Positions 33,120 to 41,650 of a DNA stretch of 50,931 bases are shown piece by piece. Position 1 is the first letter of the stretch; each line of letters opens with the position of its first letter. The translations under genes and the position numbers were made by a program. Origin of the DNA: Bacteroidales bacterium (lineage in GTDB: Bacteria; Bacteroidota; Bacteroidia; Bacteroidales; P3); contig SFPR01000004.1 in the NCBI GenBank assembly GCA_004551865.1, positions 1 to 50,931 of the forward strand, in the 5' to 3' direction. The notes beneath the pieces are model-generated. The model had not been told where the DNA came from, made no database searches, and was given only the letters and a program-made list of their open reading frames with translations.

Positions 33120-34265
33120 TCATTTGATTTCGGGATTTTTTTGTTGTTTTATTACTTTCGCTCCTTTGAAGTAGTGTTCTATCACCTGCCAATACTCATA
33201 TCCGTCTTCACACATTTTGATTGCTCCTTCTTGGCTCAAGCCTACTGCGTGTCCGTAGCCTTTACCGCTCAGCTTTACTTCGCTTCCCCATTCCTGAATA
33301 TCAAAATAGGTCGATTTGAGACCGAAGTCTTTGCGTATTGTGGTAAGCGGAACTCCCAAAAGCTCCTTTTTGCGTCCCTCTTTTTGAGAAAAGTGTAGCA
33401 ACTCTTGCTTTACGGCTTCGTCTTTGACGTTGATGCCTTTGTTTTTGAAGTATGCAATCCAAGTTTTCTGTTTTATGAACTTTTCCCAAGTGTAATTCTT
33501 GCCGCCAACCGAGAAGCTGTCAATCACAGAGACCAAATAGGGAATTTCTTTTCCCCACACATCGGAGGCGTTTGCAGTCTGCCCTCCCGAATTTGAGTGA
33601 AAGAGGGTTTCTATCAGCTCTCCGTTTAGATCAACTATCACTTCGCCTCTGCTGTTGTAGGCTCCTTCGGTAACTTCGGGGTGGTTTGCACGAGTTTTGT
33701 ATGCTTGGCAGTGAACGTCGTCGCATAAATTATATCCGTCTTTTGAATGCTTGCCGATATTTCGCAATAAGTAATTTCTGCAACAAACAGCCTGCACCTT
33801 GAAAAAGTCAATGTTTTTCGTAGCTCCCCATGTTTCGGACTGAACAACCCCTGCAATGTAGTTCTCTTGTTCTACTGTGTTGATGAAAAGAAGATTGCCT
33901 TTCTTGTCGGAGCTTATTTCCAAACCATCATCGTATCTTCGTTCCGCAACCGCAGGATTGAGTGGTTTGATACAAAAGAAGCTCTTCAATCCTTCGGCAC
34001 AAAAGCGGACTTTCTCTCCGCTTGCAAAAAGTGTGTCTCCTATTCTTACTTCTACCTTGGCAGATTGTTCTCTTACAGAGACTTTTGTGGTTTTCGAAAG
34101 TTTGACTTTCTTGTCTGAAACTTCCATAGAGTAGTGTCCGAACGAGGGAATAAAGACGGCTTCTTTGATTTGCTGTTGCGAAAATACCCTTATTCTCAAA
34201 GTTTGTGAGCTTACAGCCGTGCAAAACAGCAAGGCACAAAACAAAAAACAGATTTTCTTTCTCAT
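33120..34265 (-). CDS. SpoIID/LytB-domain secreted protein
   Basis: This 381-residue protein has a signal peptide (ends near VSSQ), a beta-rich N-terminal part (~20-125) and a SpoIID domain (~130-365): ENYIAGVVQSETWGATKNIDFFKVQAVCCRNYLL, LCDDVHCQAYKT, LFHSNSGGQTANASDVWG and LSGKGYGHAVGLSQEGAIKM. SpoIID is a lytic transglycosylase acting on stem-peptide-free peptidoglycan in spore formers; non-sporulating Bacteroidota carry homologues with unknown roles. The catalytic Glu corresponds to the SETWG Glu. The ATG overlaps the lpxB stop by four nt (ATGA). Confidence 0.9.
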   Translation of the reverse strand: MRKKICFLFCALLFCTAVSSQTLRIRVFSQQQIKEAVFIPSFGHYSMEVSDKKVKLSKTTKVSVREQSAKVEVRIGDTLFASGEKVRFCAEGLKSFFCIKPLNPAVAERRYDDGLEISSDKKGNLLFINTVEQENYIAGVVQSETWGATKNIDFFKVQAVCCRNYLLRNIGKHSKDGYNLCDDVHCQAYKTRANHPEVTEGAYNSRGEVIVDLNGELIETLFHSNSGGQTANASDVWGKEIPYLVSVIDSFSVGGKNYTWEKFIKQKTWIAYFKNKGINVKDEAVKQELLHFSQKEGRKKELLGVPLTTIRKDFGLKSTYFDIQEWGSEVKLSGKGYGHAVGLSQEGAIKMCEDGYEYWQVIEHYFKGAKVIKQQKNPEIK

Positions 34266-35386
34266 TTTCTTATATCCTCTATAATATATCGGGCAACATT
34301 TGCCGAAGCTCCGGCATCACCCAACAGGTTTCTTAGTTTTCCAAACATATATTGCATTTCCAATCTGTAATCTTCGTCAAAGCTGATTTTGCGAAACTCT
34401 TTCTCCAAATCGTCTTCGTTCCATTTTTGTTGCAAAAGTTCTTTCACAGCAGGGTAATCAAGTATCAGATTTACCAAAGATATGTATTTTACCTTGGCAA
34501 AGTATTTTCCTATGAGGAATGAAAGTGCGTTTGCTTTGTAACAAACAAGCTCGGGAATGTTGAAAAGAGCTGTTTCGAGTGTTGCCGTTCCCGAGGTTAC
34601 GACTGCGGCGTGTGAGCAGTTCAAAAGCGGATATGTGCTGTTGTAAAGCAGTTTGACGTTCTTGTTTTCTATATATTTTTCGTAAAAGTCGGGTGAATGT
34701 GTGCTTACTGCGGCAACCACAAAGTCAAATTCGGGAAATTTATCAACCAAGGTGAGCTGTAAGGGCAACATTTTCTTGATTTCTTGTGTTCTGCTGCCCG
34801 GCAGAAGTGCTATTACAGGCTTTTGTCCGAGTTTGTTCTCGATTAGGAACTTTTCTTTGTCTTGTGAAGCTGCATAGTCTGCAATTTCGTCAAGCAAAGG
34901 GTTGCCCGGATATTCGACTTCCATGAAGTGTTTTTTGTAAAAGGGTTTTTCAAACGGCAAGATGACAAATAGTTTGTCCAAAACTTTCTTCATGGTTTTT
35001 ATTCTGCCTTTTTTCCATGCCCACACTTGCGGAGAGATATAGTAATAGACCTTTATTCCTGTTTTGTGTGCAAACTTTGCCATTCGGAGGTTAAATCCCG
35101 GGTAGTCAATAAGGATAACGGCATCGGCAGACCAAGAAGCAATATCTTTTTTGCAGAGGCTGAGGTTTTTCAATACCGTTTTGAGGTTGGCGGCAACCTC
35201 TACAAAACCCATGAATGCAAGGTCTTTGATATGTTTTACCATATTTTCTTTCCCTGCTTGGGCAATCATGTTGTCTCCTCCCCAAAAGCGAAACTTTGCA
35301 TCGGCATCTCTTTGTTTTATTTCTCTGATAAGGTATGAGCCGTGCAAGTCTCCTGACATTTCTCCTGCTATAATGTAGTATTTCAT
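34262..35386 (-). CDS. lpxB: Lipid-A-disaccharide synthase
   Basis: This 374-residue GT19 enzyme joins UDP-diacylglucosamine and lipid X into the lipid A disaccharide. Seen are AGEMSGDLHGSYLIREIK at the N-terminus, FMGFVEVAANL (~60), YYISPQVWAWKKGRIKTMKK (~118), LPGSRTQEIKKMLP (~195) and VVTSGTATLETAL (~265). ATG 35386 is used because it gives the family start MKYYIIAGEMSGD; upstream in-frame codons are spurious. It overlaps the SpoIID-like gene by four nt and follows a small membrane protein gene by 19 nt. Confidence 0.95.
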   Translation of the reverse strand: MKYYIIAGEMSGDLHGSYLIREIKQRDADAKFRFWGGDNMIAQAGKENMVKHIKDLAFMGFVEVAANLKTVLKNLSLCKKDIASWSADAVILIDYPGFNLRMAKFAHKTGIKVYYYISPQVWAWKKGRIKTMKKVLDKLFVILPFEKPFYKKHFMEVEYPGNPLLDEIADYAASQDKEKFLIENKLGQKPVIALLPGSRTQEIKKMLPLQLTLVDKFPEFDFVVAAVSTHSPDFYEKYIENKNVKLLYNSTYPLLNCSHAAVVTSGTATLETALFNIPELVCYKANALSFLIGKYFAKVKYISLVNLILDYPAVKELLQQKWNEDDLEKEFRKISFDEDYRLEMQYMFGKLRNLLGDAGASANVARYIIEDIRK

Positions 35387-35405
35387 CGCCCTTTCATTTT
35401 TATTG

Positions 35406-35690
35406 TTAGAACTTTCCTGCAAAACTTCCTGCCGCATAGAGGTAGTAAAGCATGAAACAAAATCCGAAAAACAGCACACTCAGCACTCCTTTGGTCGTTT
35501 TCATATATTGCAACTTGACGTACCACCTGAGTTCGACTATTGCAGGGACAAAAGAGAATAAAAAGAGTTTGGCATTGTCGTTAATCGACATATTCAAACA
35601 AAACAATATCAGCCACAACAGCCCTATTGTAAAAAGGGTCGAAAGAGTTGCAACGACCATTCCGAAAATCAGATTATCTTTCTTCAACAT
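35406..35690 (-). CDS. Small integral membrane protein
   Basis: This 94-residue protein has three hydrophobic segments (~8-32, ~40-52, ~68-85). It starts at ATG 35690, 17 nt inside the end of surE; an upstream TTG at 35696 is less likely. No family is recognised. Its place between surE and lpxB, with coupled reading frames, suggests a conserved envelope role, but nothing specific can be read. Confidence 0.65.
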   Translation of the reverse strand: MLKKDNLIFGMVVATLSTLFTIGLLWLILFCLNMSINDNAKLFLFSFVPAIVELRWYVKLQYMKTTKGVLSVLFFGFCFMLYYLYAAGSFAGKF

Positions 35691-36456
35691 TTTCAAATCT
35701 TTCTCTCATTTTGTTCAATTCGGAGTAAGCCGTAAAATCCACTTGCATGGGAACAATGCTCGCATATCCCTGTTCCAATGCTCGAAAGTCGGCTTCGGGA
35801 GATTTGTCCAAGCAATTATATACTCCGCTCAGCCAATAGAAGGGTTGATTTATGGGGTCTTTGTATTCGACAAGCTCTTCATTCCAATAAGCCTTCGCTT
35901 GATGACAGACTTTTGTGCCTTTGATTTTTCCCGTGGGGAAATTGACATTGAGACATACTCCTTCTGCAAGCGAGTTTGCCAATACGTCTTTGCAAATCGA
36001 GATGATGTATTTCTCGCAGTGAGAAAAGTCGGCGTCTTTGTCGGAGGTGTCCAACGAAAATCCTACGCTCGGAACTCTTTCCGCACAACCCTCAAACACA
36101 GCTGCCATTGTTCCGGAATAAATGGTGTTTATCGAAGCATTGCTTCCGTGATTTATTCCCGAAACGACCAAGTCGCACTTTCTTGTTTTCAAAATTCGGT
36201 TAAAAGCCATCTTGACACAATCGACCGGAGTGCCGTCGAGGGCATATAATTCAAAGCTTTGCGATTGTTCTATCTGCTTTAATCTCAGTGGAGAGTTCAC
36301 TGTGATTGAGTGAGACTTGCCCGACATTTCTGTTTTCGGTGCAACCACAACCACATCTCCCAACTGCTTCATCAGCTTTATCAAAACCGATATGCCTTTT
36401 GAGCAATAGCCGTCGTCGTTTGTTATGAAAATTAGAGGTTTGTTCTCTTTGTTCAT
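35674..36456 (-). CDS. surE: 5'/3'-nucleotidase SurE
   Basis: This 260-residue nucleoside monophosphate phosphatase is active in stationary phase and stress in other bacteria. Metal-binding and catalytic motifs are FITNDDGYCSKGI (Asp14, Asp15), VVAPKTEMSGKSHSIT (Ser46), LDGTPVDCV and VSGINHGSNASINTIYSGTMAA. It is the first gene of the surE-lpxB-spoIID-type unit. A TACCTTTG -7 box at 36481-36488 lies 24 nt before the start. Confidence 0.95.
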   Translation of the reverse strand: MNKENKPLIFITNDDGYCSKGISVLIKLMKQLGDVVVVAPKTEMSGKSHSITVNSPLRLKQIEQSQSFELYALDGTPVDCVKMAFNRILKTRKCDLVVSGINHGSNASINTIYSGTMAAVFEGCAERVPSVGFSLDTSDKDADFSHCEKYIISICKDVLANSLAEGVCLNVNFPTGKIKGTKVCHQAKAYWNEELVEYKDPINQPFYWLSGVYNCLDKSPEADFRALEQGYASIVPMQVDFTAYSELNKMRERFENVEER

Positions 36457-36480
36457 CTGTTTTCGTTTGCTAAATCACGG

Positions 36481-36528
36481 CAAAGGTAACGAAAAAACGG
36501 CAAAGCGGCGTTTTTTTTCGTACATTTG
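36481..36528. promoter_or_regulatory. Divergent promoter boxes for surE and the GtrA-like gene
   Basis: On the minus strand, TACCTTTG occupies 36488-36481, serving surE. On the plus strand, TACATTTG is at 36521-36528, 19 nt before the GtrA-like ATG. Clear -33 boxes are missing for both. A single family A-like unit lies between them near 36507. Confidence 0.5.
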
Positions 36529-36547
36529 CACCCTCAATCGACAAAAT

Positions 36548-37030
36548 ATGACGATAAAACAACTGATAAAAGCACCTGTTAGGCTTCTTCAAAGGATTGA
36601 AAACAAGTTTGTCCGCTTTTTGTTTGTGGGAGTTATCAATACCATGTTCGGATATGGTATGTTTGTTCTTTTTATCTGGTTCGGAATGCACTATTCGGTT
36701 GCTTTGCTGTGTGCAAACTTTCTCGGAATTCTTTTTAATTACAAGACAACGGGCTATATCGTCTTTGAAACCAAGAGCAACCGCCTTTTGCTTCATTTTT
36801 TCTTGGTTTACGGCATTGTTTATCTCTTTAATTTGGGGGAGCTTTGGCTTTTGGACGCTTCAAACCTCTATGAGACTATTTTAAGCTGGGATTTGATGAG
36901 CTTTTTGGACACTTTGCCTTTGAACAAAGCCAAAATAGGGGACGCAATCGGTCAGGCGATAACTCTTCTTCCCAATGCGATACTTTCTTTTTTGTTGAAT
37001 AAAGTCTTTGTTTTCAAGCCGAAAGAGTAA
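36548..37030 (+). CDS. GtrA-like membrane protein
   Basis: This 160-residue protein has four membrane segments: FLFVGVINTMFGYGMFVLFIWFG, YSVALLCANFLGILFNYKTTGYIVF, LLHFFLVYGIVYLFNLGELWLL and ITLLPNAILSFLLNKVFVF. This is the GtrA family, small proteins thought to flip or transport lipid-linked sugars for cell-surface polysaccharides. ATG 36548 fits the family start. It is followed by a family A array that forms two hairpins, probably ending the transcript. Confidence 0.9.
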   Translation: MTIKQLIKAPVRLLQRIENKFVRFLFVGVINTMFGYGMFVLFIWFGMHYSVALLCANFLGILFNYKTTGYIVFETKSNRLLLHFFLVYGIVYLFNLGELWLLDASNLYETILSWDLMSFLDTLPLNKAKIGDAIGQAITLLPNAILSFLLNKVFVFKPKE

Positions 37031-37048
37031 GAAGGCAAAGGGCAGAAA

Positions 37049-37125
37049 TAAATCGGCGTTTCGCAAAAATAAAACGCCGATTTATTTTGCCAAAACGCCG
37101 TTTCGTCCGACTGAAACGGCGTTTT
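37049..37125. repeat. Family A repeat array, copy 3 (4 units, two hairpins)
   Basis: Units are centred near 37056, 37077, 37098 and 37119, exactly 21 bp apart, with alternating core orientation CGGCG, CGCCG, CGCCG, CGGCG. Units 1-2 pair as a 12-bp hairpin and units 3-4 as a 13-bp hairpin with an 8-nt loop and T-rich tail. It lies 19 nt after the GtrA-like gene and may act as its terminator. Confidence 0.88.
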
Positions 37126-37208
37126 GTTTTGAGGGTATCAAATTGTTTGAAAATTGATTGTCGAAATGGTAGGTTTTTTCGTCTTTGCATACTATTTCGC
37201 TTGCGAAA

Positions 37209-37240
37209 TTTGTTCAGTTTTTCAAATTGTGCTATCTTCG
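37209..37240 (+). promoter_or_regulatory. Promoter of the M49-like/gpsA unit
   Basis: TTTG at 37209-37212, a 20-nt spacer and TATCTTCG at 37233-37240 (one base off the TAnnTTTG box) lie 43 nt before the M49-like start codon. Confidence 0.55.
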
Positions 37241-37283
37241 CACTTTATTTTAATCATTGTATTAACCAAATTGTTTTGAGCAA

Positions 37284-38924
37284 ATGAAGAAATTATTTTT
37301 GACAACTTTGGCTTTGTGCTGTGTCGCTTTTGTTTCGTGCGGCAAAAAGGGTGCTGAAAGCCAAGCAGAAAGCAAATCAGAAATGCAAACGAAAGTTGAA
37401 GAATTTGCAACTGTCAGATTGAGTGCCAATCTTGACAAGTTGAGTGCAAAAGAGAAGGAATTGGTAGGGGTTTTCCTCGACATCGCCCAAATAATGGACG
37501 ATTTGTATTGGTTGCAAGCCTATGGTAACAAGGCAGACATGGATACCATATCTGACAAGTTCACCAAAGAGTTTGCAATGATTAACTATGGTCCTTGGGA
37601 AAGGCTGAACGACATGAAGCCTTTTGTGAATGGTTTTGGTGAAAAGCCGCTTGGTGCCAATTTTTATCCGAAAGACATGACCAAGGAGGAGTTTGATGCT
37701 TTGAAAGACAAGAACAAGAGTAGTCTTTACACTGTTTTGAGAAGAGATGAGAGCGGAAAACTTGTGGTAAAGTGGTACAGAGAAGAGTATAAGGAACAGA
37801 TAGACAAGGTTTGTGAGCTGTTGGATAAGGCGATTGGCCTTGCAGAAGATGCGGGTTTGAAAAAGTATCTTCAAGAGAGAAAGAAGGCTTTCCAAACTGA
37901 TGATTATTTTGCTTCGGACATGGCTTGGATGGACATGAAAGACAGTCGTTTGGATTTTGTTGTCGGTCCTATCGAGAATTATGAAGACCGTTTGTTTGGT
38001 GCAAAGGCTGCATACGAGGCTTTCGTTTTGGTGAAAGATGAGGTTGAGAGCAGCAAACTTGCAAAGTTTACTGCAATGTTGCCTGAGTTGCAAAAGGGTC
38101 TTCCTTGCGACGAGAGGTTCAAAAAAGAAGTTCCGGGAACCGAGTCAGACCTCAATGTGTATGATGTAATCTTCTATGCAGGTGATTGTAATGCCGGCAG
38201 CAAGACGATTGCTATCAATTTGCCTAACGATGAGAGGGTTCAACTCAAAAAGGGTGCAAGGCGTTTGCAACTCAAAAACGCAATGAAAGCCAAGTTTGAC
38301 AAAATCCTTCAACCGATTGCAGATAATGTGATGTGCAAGGAGCAGTTGAAGAATGTGAAGTTTGATGCTTTCTTCTACAATGTTACTTTCCATGAGGTGG
38401 CTCACGGTTTGGGAATAAAGAATACCGTGAACGGAAAGGGTAATGTGAGAGAGGCTTTGGCAAACTATTATTCTTCTTGGGAGGAAGCAAAGGCTGACAT
38501 ATTGGGATTGTATATGGTTTGTTCGCTTATCGACAAAGGTGAAATCAGTGGTATAACAAAGGACGATGCGATGGCTACTTTTATTGCGGGCATTTTGCGT
38601 TCTGTTCGTTTTGGTGCTGCTTCGGCTCACGGGGTTGCCAACATGATGTGCTTTAACTTCCTTGAAGACCACAAGGCTTTCACTCAAAACGCCGAAGGGT
38701 TGTATGTGATTAACTTCGACAATGCCAAGAAGGCAATGGACGCTTGGGCTGCAAAGATTTTGGAAGTTGAGGGCTTGGGAGACCTTGCTGAGGCAAAGGC
38801 TTATTCGGAAAAGAACGGACAAATTCGTCCTGCTCTCCAAAAGTCTTTGGATAAGATTAACTCGCTCGGTATTCCTAAGGATATAAGATACGAACAGGGA
38901 AGAAAGGTTTTAGGTTTACAATAA
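37284..38924 (+). CDS. Lipoprotein of the M49 (dipeptidyl-peptidase III) family
   Basis: This 546-residue lipoprotein has lipobox FVSC with Cys19. The zinc site is HEVAHG (His370, Glu371, His374) with the third ligand in EEAKAD (Glu400 or Glu401, Asp405), the spacing and second motif of M49/DPP III peptidases. Bacterial M49 sequences with the five-residue HExxH form are known, unlike the six-residue HELLGH of eukaryotes. Other regions (NYGPWERLNDMKPFV near 100) also match this group. It should face the periplasm or surface and trim peptides. It overlaps gpsA by one nt (TAATG). Confidence 0.85.
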   Translation: MKKLFLTTLALCCVAFVSCGKKGAESQAESKSEMQTKVEEFATVRLSANLDKLSAKEKELVGVFLDIAQIMDDLYWLQAYGNKADMDTISDKFTKEFAMINYGPWERLNDMKPFVNGFGEKPLGANFYPKDMTKEEFDALKDKNKSSLYTVLRRDESGKLVVKWYREEYKEQIDKVCELLDKAIGLAEDAGLKKYLQERKKAFQTDDYFASDMAWMDMKDSRLDFVVGPIENYEDRLFGAKAAYEAFVLVKDEVESSKLAKFTAMLPELQKGLPCDERFKKEVPGTESDLNVYDVIFYAGDCNAGSKTIAINLPNDERVQLKKGARRLQLKNAMKAKFDKILQPIADNVMCKEQLKNVKFDAFFYNVTFHEVAHGLGIKNTVNGKGNVREALANYYSSWEEAKADILGLYMVCSLIDKGEISGITKDDAMATFIAGILRSVRFGAASAHGVANMMCFNFLEDHKAFTQNAEGLYVINFDNAKKAMDAWAAKILEVEGLGDLAEAKAYSEKNGQIRPALQKSLDKINSLGIPKDIRYEQGRKVLGLQ

Positions 38925-39910
38925 TGAATATTGCAGTATTAGGCAGCGGTAGTTGGGCAACGGCAATAGTGAAGATTGCAACTCAAACTCACACTAAGGT
39001 TTATTGGTGGGTGAGAGAGCAGGAGATTGTTCAAGCAGTGGAGAGCTTCGGACACAATCCTCTCTATTTGAGAAGTTGTGAGTTGGACAGAGAGAGAATA
39101 ATCGTTTCGTCTGATTTGAAAATGATTGTTTCGAAGGCAACAGATATTATTTTGGTTATTCCGGCTGCCTTTGTGGCAGGGAGCTTGCAGTCTCTTTGTC
39201 CTAAGGATTTTGAAGGAAAACGAATAATTTGTGCGACAAAGGGTATCATTCCTCAAACAAATCAAATTGTTGCAGATTATATTCGCGATTATTTCAACGT
39301 AAGGGACGAAAATCAGGCTGTAATCAGCGGTCCTTCTCATGCAGAAGAGATTGCTCAGGAGCGTTTGACTTATCTTACGGTCGGAAGTTGCAACGATGAG
39401 TTTGCAAAACAGGTTGCCGAAGGTCTCAAATGTCGTTTTGTGAAAACAACAACTTCTTCGGATATAAGGGGGATTGAGTATGGTGCGGTGATGAAAAATA
39501 TTTATGCTCTTGCCGCAGGAATTGCTCGGGGTGCAGGCTATGGTGATAATTTTATTGCTGTTTTGATTGCAAATGCTGCTCAAGAGATGGGGGCTTTCCT
39601 TGCTGTTGCTGCTCCTCAAGAAAGAGATACCAATCGTTTTGTGTATTTGGGTGATTTACTTGTTACGGCTTATTCTCAGCATAGTCGCAACAGGACTTTC
39701 GGTCAGATGATTGGTCAGGGTTATTCTGTCAAGTCGGCTCAGCTTGAAATGGCTATGGTTGCCGAGGGTTACTATGCTGCCGAGTGTATCGACAAGGCAA
39801 ATCGCTCAATCGGGGTAAGTCTTCCGATTGCTCGTGCTGTGTATGAGATTTTGTATGAGGGTAAGTCGGCTGATGAGGAGTTCAAAAGGTTGAGTGAGCT
39901 TTTCAAGTAG
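38924..39910 (+). CDS. gpsA: Glycerol-3-phosphate dehydrogenase [NAD(P)+]
   Basis: This 328-residue enzyme makes sn-glycerol 3-phosphate from dihydroxyacetone phosphate for phospholipid synthesis. Visible are the NAD motif VLGSGSWATAI (~4-14), ATKGI (~105), ISGPSHAEEIAQE (~139), the catalytic Lys in EYGAVMKNIYALAAGIARGAGYGDN (~190) and YLGDLLVTAYSQHSRNRTFG. Start and length are normal. Its ATG overlaps the M49-like stop. The strong hairpin at 39958-39995 ends the transcript. Confidence 0.96.
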   Translation: MNIAVLGSGSWATAIVKIATQTHTKVYWWVREQEIVQAVESFGHNPLYLRSCELDRERIIVSSDLKMIVSKATDIILVIPAAFVAGSLQSLCPKDFEGKRIICATKGIIPQTNQIVADYIRDYFNVRDENQAVISGPSHAEEIAQERLTYLTVGSCNDEFAKQVAEGLKCRFVKTTTSSDIRGIEYGAVMKNIYALAAGIARGAGYGDNFIAVLIANAAQEMGAFLAVAAPQERDTNRFVYLGDLLVTAYSQHSRNRTFGQMIGQGYSVKSAQLEMAMVAEGYYAAECIDKANRSIGVSLPIARAVYEILYEGKSADEEFKRLSELFK

Positions 39911-39957
39911 TTGCTTTGGCATTTTGCACAAAGTGATTGGGCTTACTACCAACAAAT

Positions 39958-39995
39958 AAAGAGAGCTGTGTTTGACCAAAAACACAGCTCTCTTT
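39958..39995. terminator. Bidirectional terminator for gpsA and tmRNA
   Basis: A perfect 16-bp stem with a 6-nt loop has the plus-strand arm ending in TTT followed by T and TTC, and the minus-strand arm also ending in TTT. It lies between the convergent gpsA and ssrA genes. Confidence 0.88.
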
Positions 39996-40002
39996 TCTTC
40001 TG

Positions 40003-40396
40003 TGGACCTGCAGAGATTCGAACTCTGGTCCAAACGAGTAACAACCCGGCTTTCTACATGCTTATTCTGCCGACGATTTTCGTGAAGTGTCAAAGAGGCA
40101 GACGTCCCGACGCTTCCTTATCTTCCTAAATGTTCATTCAAGACCGGAAGACTGCCTTGAACTATCTCTGTTTTGCTGCACCTCTTTGCCCTCGACCACA
40201 GAGAAAGGGTCTTGGAGAGATGTCCCGCTCGCCACACTTTGCGGCGATTAGCTTTAATCTACTGTGCTTCGATTAAGCGGCAAGAGCGTAGTTATTTTCG
40301 CCAATTATCGTTTTGTAACCCTTGTTGAGGCTTGTGTTACCTGAGCCTGCATGCTTACCGAACCATTATCCTCGCTGTCAAAACCAACCCAGGCCC
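40003..40396 (-). ncRNA. ssrA: tmRNA
   Basis: This ~394-nt RNA rescues stalled ribosomes. The tRNA-like ends pair as a 7-bp acceptor stem (5' GGGCCTG with 3' CAGGTCC), and the 3' part has the T arm GAGTTCGAATCTC. The tag reading frame at 40302-40273 is GGC GAA AAT AAC TAC GCT CTT GCC GCT TAA, giving GENNYALAA, typical for Bacteroidales. The 3' CCA is not fully encoded (ACA). A promoter is at 40413-40443. Confidence 0.95.
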
Positions 40397-40412
40397 GATT
40401 TTTTTGCGTTTG

Positions 40413-40443
40413 CAAAGGTACGAAAAATCAAGAGATTAACAAG
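40413..40443 (-). promoter_or_regulatory. Promoter of ssrA
   Basis: On the minus strand, CTTG (40443-40440), a 19-nt spacer and TACCTTTG (40420-40413) precede the mature 5' end by 17 nt. Confidence 0.65.
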
Positions 40444-40480
40444 TGTTTTGTTGTTTTTTTTCATTTTTCACCCAAAAAGT

Positions 40481-40511
40481 TTTGGTAGTTTCAAAAAAGG
40501 TTGTATCTTTG
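40481..40511 (+). promoter_or_regulatory. Promoter of tRNA-Asp
   Basis: TTTG at 40481-40484, a 19-nt spacer and TATCTTTG at 40504-40511 make a perfect consensus match, 45 nt before the tRNA. Confidence 0.75.
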
Positions 40512-40555
40512 CAAAGTGATTTGAGGGGGGAGGTGAAGAGAGAGGAAGATAGAAT

Positions 40556-40632
40556 GGTTCGGTAGTTCAGTTGGTTAGAATACATGCCTGTCACGCATGG
40601 GGTCGCGAGTTCGAGTCTCGTCCGGACCGCCA
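40556..40632 (+). tRNA. tRNA-Asp (GTC)
   Basis: The 77-nt cloverleaf has acceptor GGTTCGG/CCGGACC (with a U-G pair), D arm AGTTCAGTTGGTTAGAAT, anticodon loop CTGTCAC with anticodon GTC, T arm GCGAGTTCGAGTCTCGT, discriminator G and an encoded CCA. Confidence 0.96.
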
Positions 40633-40646
40633 ACAAAAGAGAGCAA

Positions 40647-40673
40647 AGAGGCTTCGATAACATCGAAGCCTCT
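40647..40673 (+). terminator. Terminator of tRNA-Asp
   Basis: A 12-bp perfect stem (AGAGGCTTCGAT and complement) with loop AAC is followed by CTTGTTTTTA. It starts 15 nt after the tRNA. The following stretch to 40883 shows nothing clear. Confidence 0.88.
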
Positions 40674-40883
40674 CTTGTTTTTATGCTTTTCCACCTGCAA
40701 AAAATATGATTATTTGCTTCTTGTAGTGTCAGAAGACCGCCTGACTATCGACAATCTAAGTCCGTTTACTGTGAATTATGCCAAATCACCGAATTTTCAA
40801 ATTATTGCTTACTTTTGCAGATGCGAACACTTTGAAATCAAGTATTTGTACATACAATGCTACTCTGCCGATAGTTTATTGAC

Positions 40884-41177
40884 TCAGATTGTTCTTTTTA
40901 TCTCCCAAAAGCCGTTTCGTTTGCCGTTTTTGCGTTCGATAATGCCTTTTTCGGTAAGATTGATTGTAATGGTCTTGACTGTTCTTTCCGATTTGCCTAT
41001 GTGTGTGGCGATTTCTTTTTGTGTTGCTTTTGGTCGTTCTTGCAAGAAGTTCAGCACTGCAATCTCTTCCAAAGTGCAATTCAAAGTGCAAATTTTGCAC
41101 TTTGAAGTTTGATTTGTCAAGATGTGTGGCGACAAGGCAATCAACATGGGTTTTGAATTGCCGGTTTTGTAGGTTGA
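40884..41177 (-). pseudogene. Winged-helix fragment, probable gene remnant
   Basis: The open frame has ATG at 41147 (87 residues) and is bounded upstream by a stop at 41180-41178. Its last ~60 residues look like a winged helix: EEIAVLNFLQERPKATQKEIATHIGKSERTVKTITINLTEKGIIERKNG, ending GFWEIK. Such tails are common at the C-terminus of Schlafen-like ATP-binding regulators, whose catalytic part is missing here. The N-terminal 25 residues look random and contain a 27-bp palindrome. It is probably the remnant of a larger gene. A small functional DNA-binding protein starting at TTG or ATG is the alternative. Confidence 0.4.
41080..41106. repeat. 27-bp perfect palindrome
   Basis: 13-bp arms beginning TTCAAAGTGCAAA surround a single central T. 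An adjacent extra copy of CAAAGTGCAA starts 12 bp earlier. It lies immediately upstream of the winged-helix part of the 40884-41177 frame and could be its operator. Confidence 0.6.
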
Positions 41178-41180
41178 TTA

Positions 41181-41571
41181 GTATTTTATCTCGAAATAAT
41201 CTAACAGTTGTTTGTAATGGTCTTGTGATGTCAGACAGGTGTCTCTCAGATAGCCGTTTATTGTTCCCCAATTTTGAATGCCACGATAGTAAAACAATCT
41301 TAGCTCTTGGGAGTTTTACCGGACAGCAATATTTCGGTATAGTATTTGCAGTTATTGATGTCAAGCATTCGGTGATTTAATACTCTGATCGTCATGTTAT
41401 TTTCTTCGTTGTATCGGGCAGAATGCGACGCAGACATTTTTCTGATAGCAGACACTCTTTGTTTAAGCAGTTCAAATAATTCAAAGGTATCTTTTGCCAA
41501 AACGGATGTGTTCTTTGGTGTAAAACTCGGTGATTTGCAATCATTGTATCGGGAATTTCTGTTGTTTTTGT
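41181..41571. other. Gap with no convincing gene
   Basis: Short open frames exist on both strands but none has a recognisable domain or start context. The minus-strand frame running from inside dnaE into this region is antisense and not credible as a gene. The stretch may hold decayed coding sequence linked to the adjacent winged-helix fragment. Confidence 0.4.
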
Positions 41572-41579
41572 TATCTTTG
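41572..41579 (+). promoter_or_regulatory. Promoter -7 box of dnaE
   Basis: TATCTTTG lies 71 nt before the dnaE start. No TTTG occurs at the normal distance upstream. Confidence 0.5.
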
Positions 41580-41650
41580 CATGAGTTTTTTGTTACAATG
41601 AGGAGATTTGAAAGCAGGTCTCGTTGTAATAAACCAAACGATTGCAAGAC

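Noticed and set aside
41300..41530. Coding remnant of the gene whose tail is the winged-helix fragment
   Set aside because: A minus-strand stretch with LFELLKQRVSAIRKMS looks protein-like, but no domain can be named and frames do not join, so it is not annotated as part of the pseudogene.
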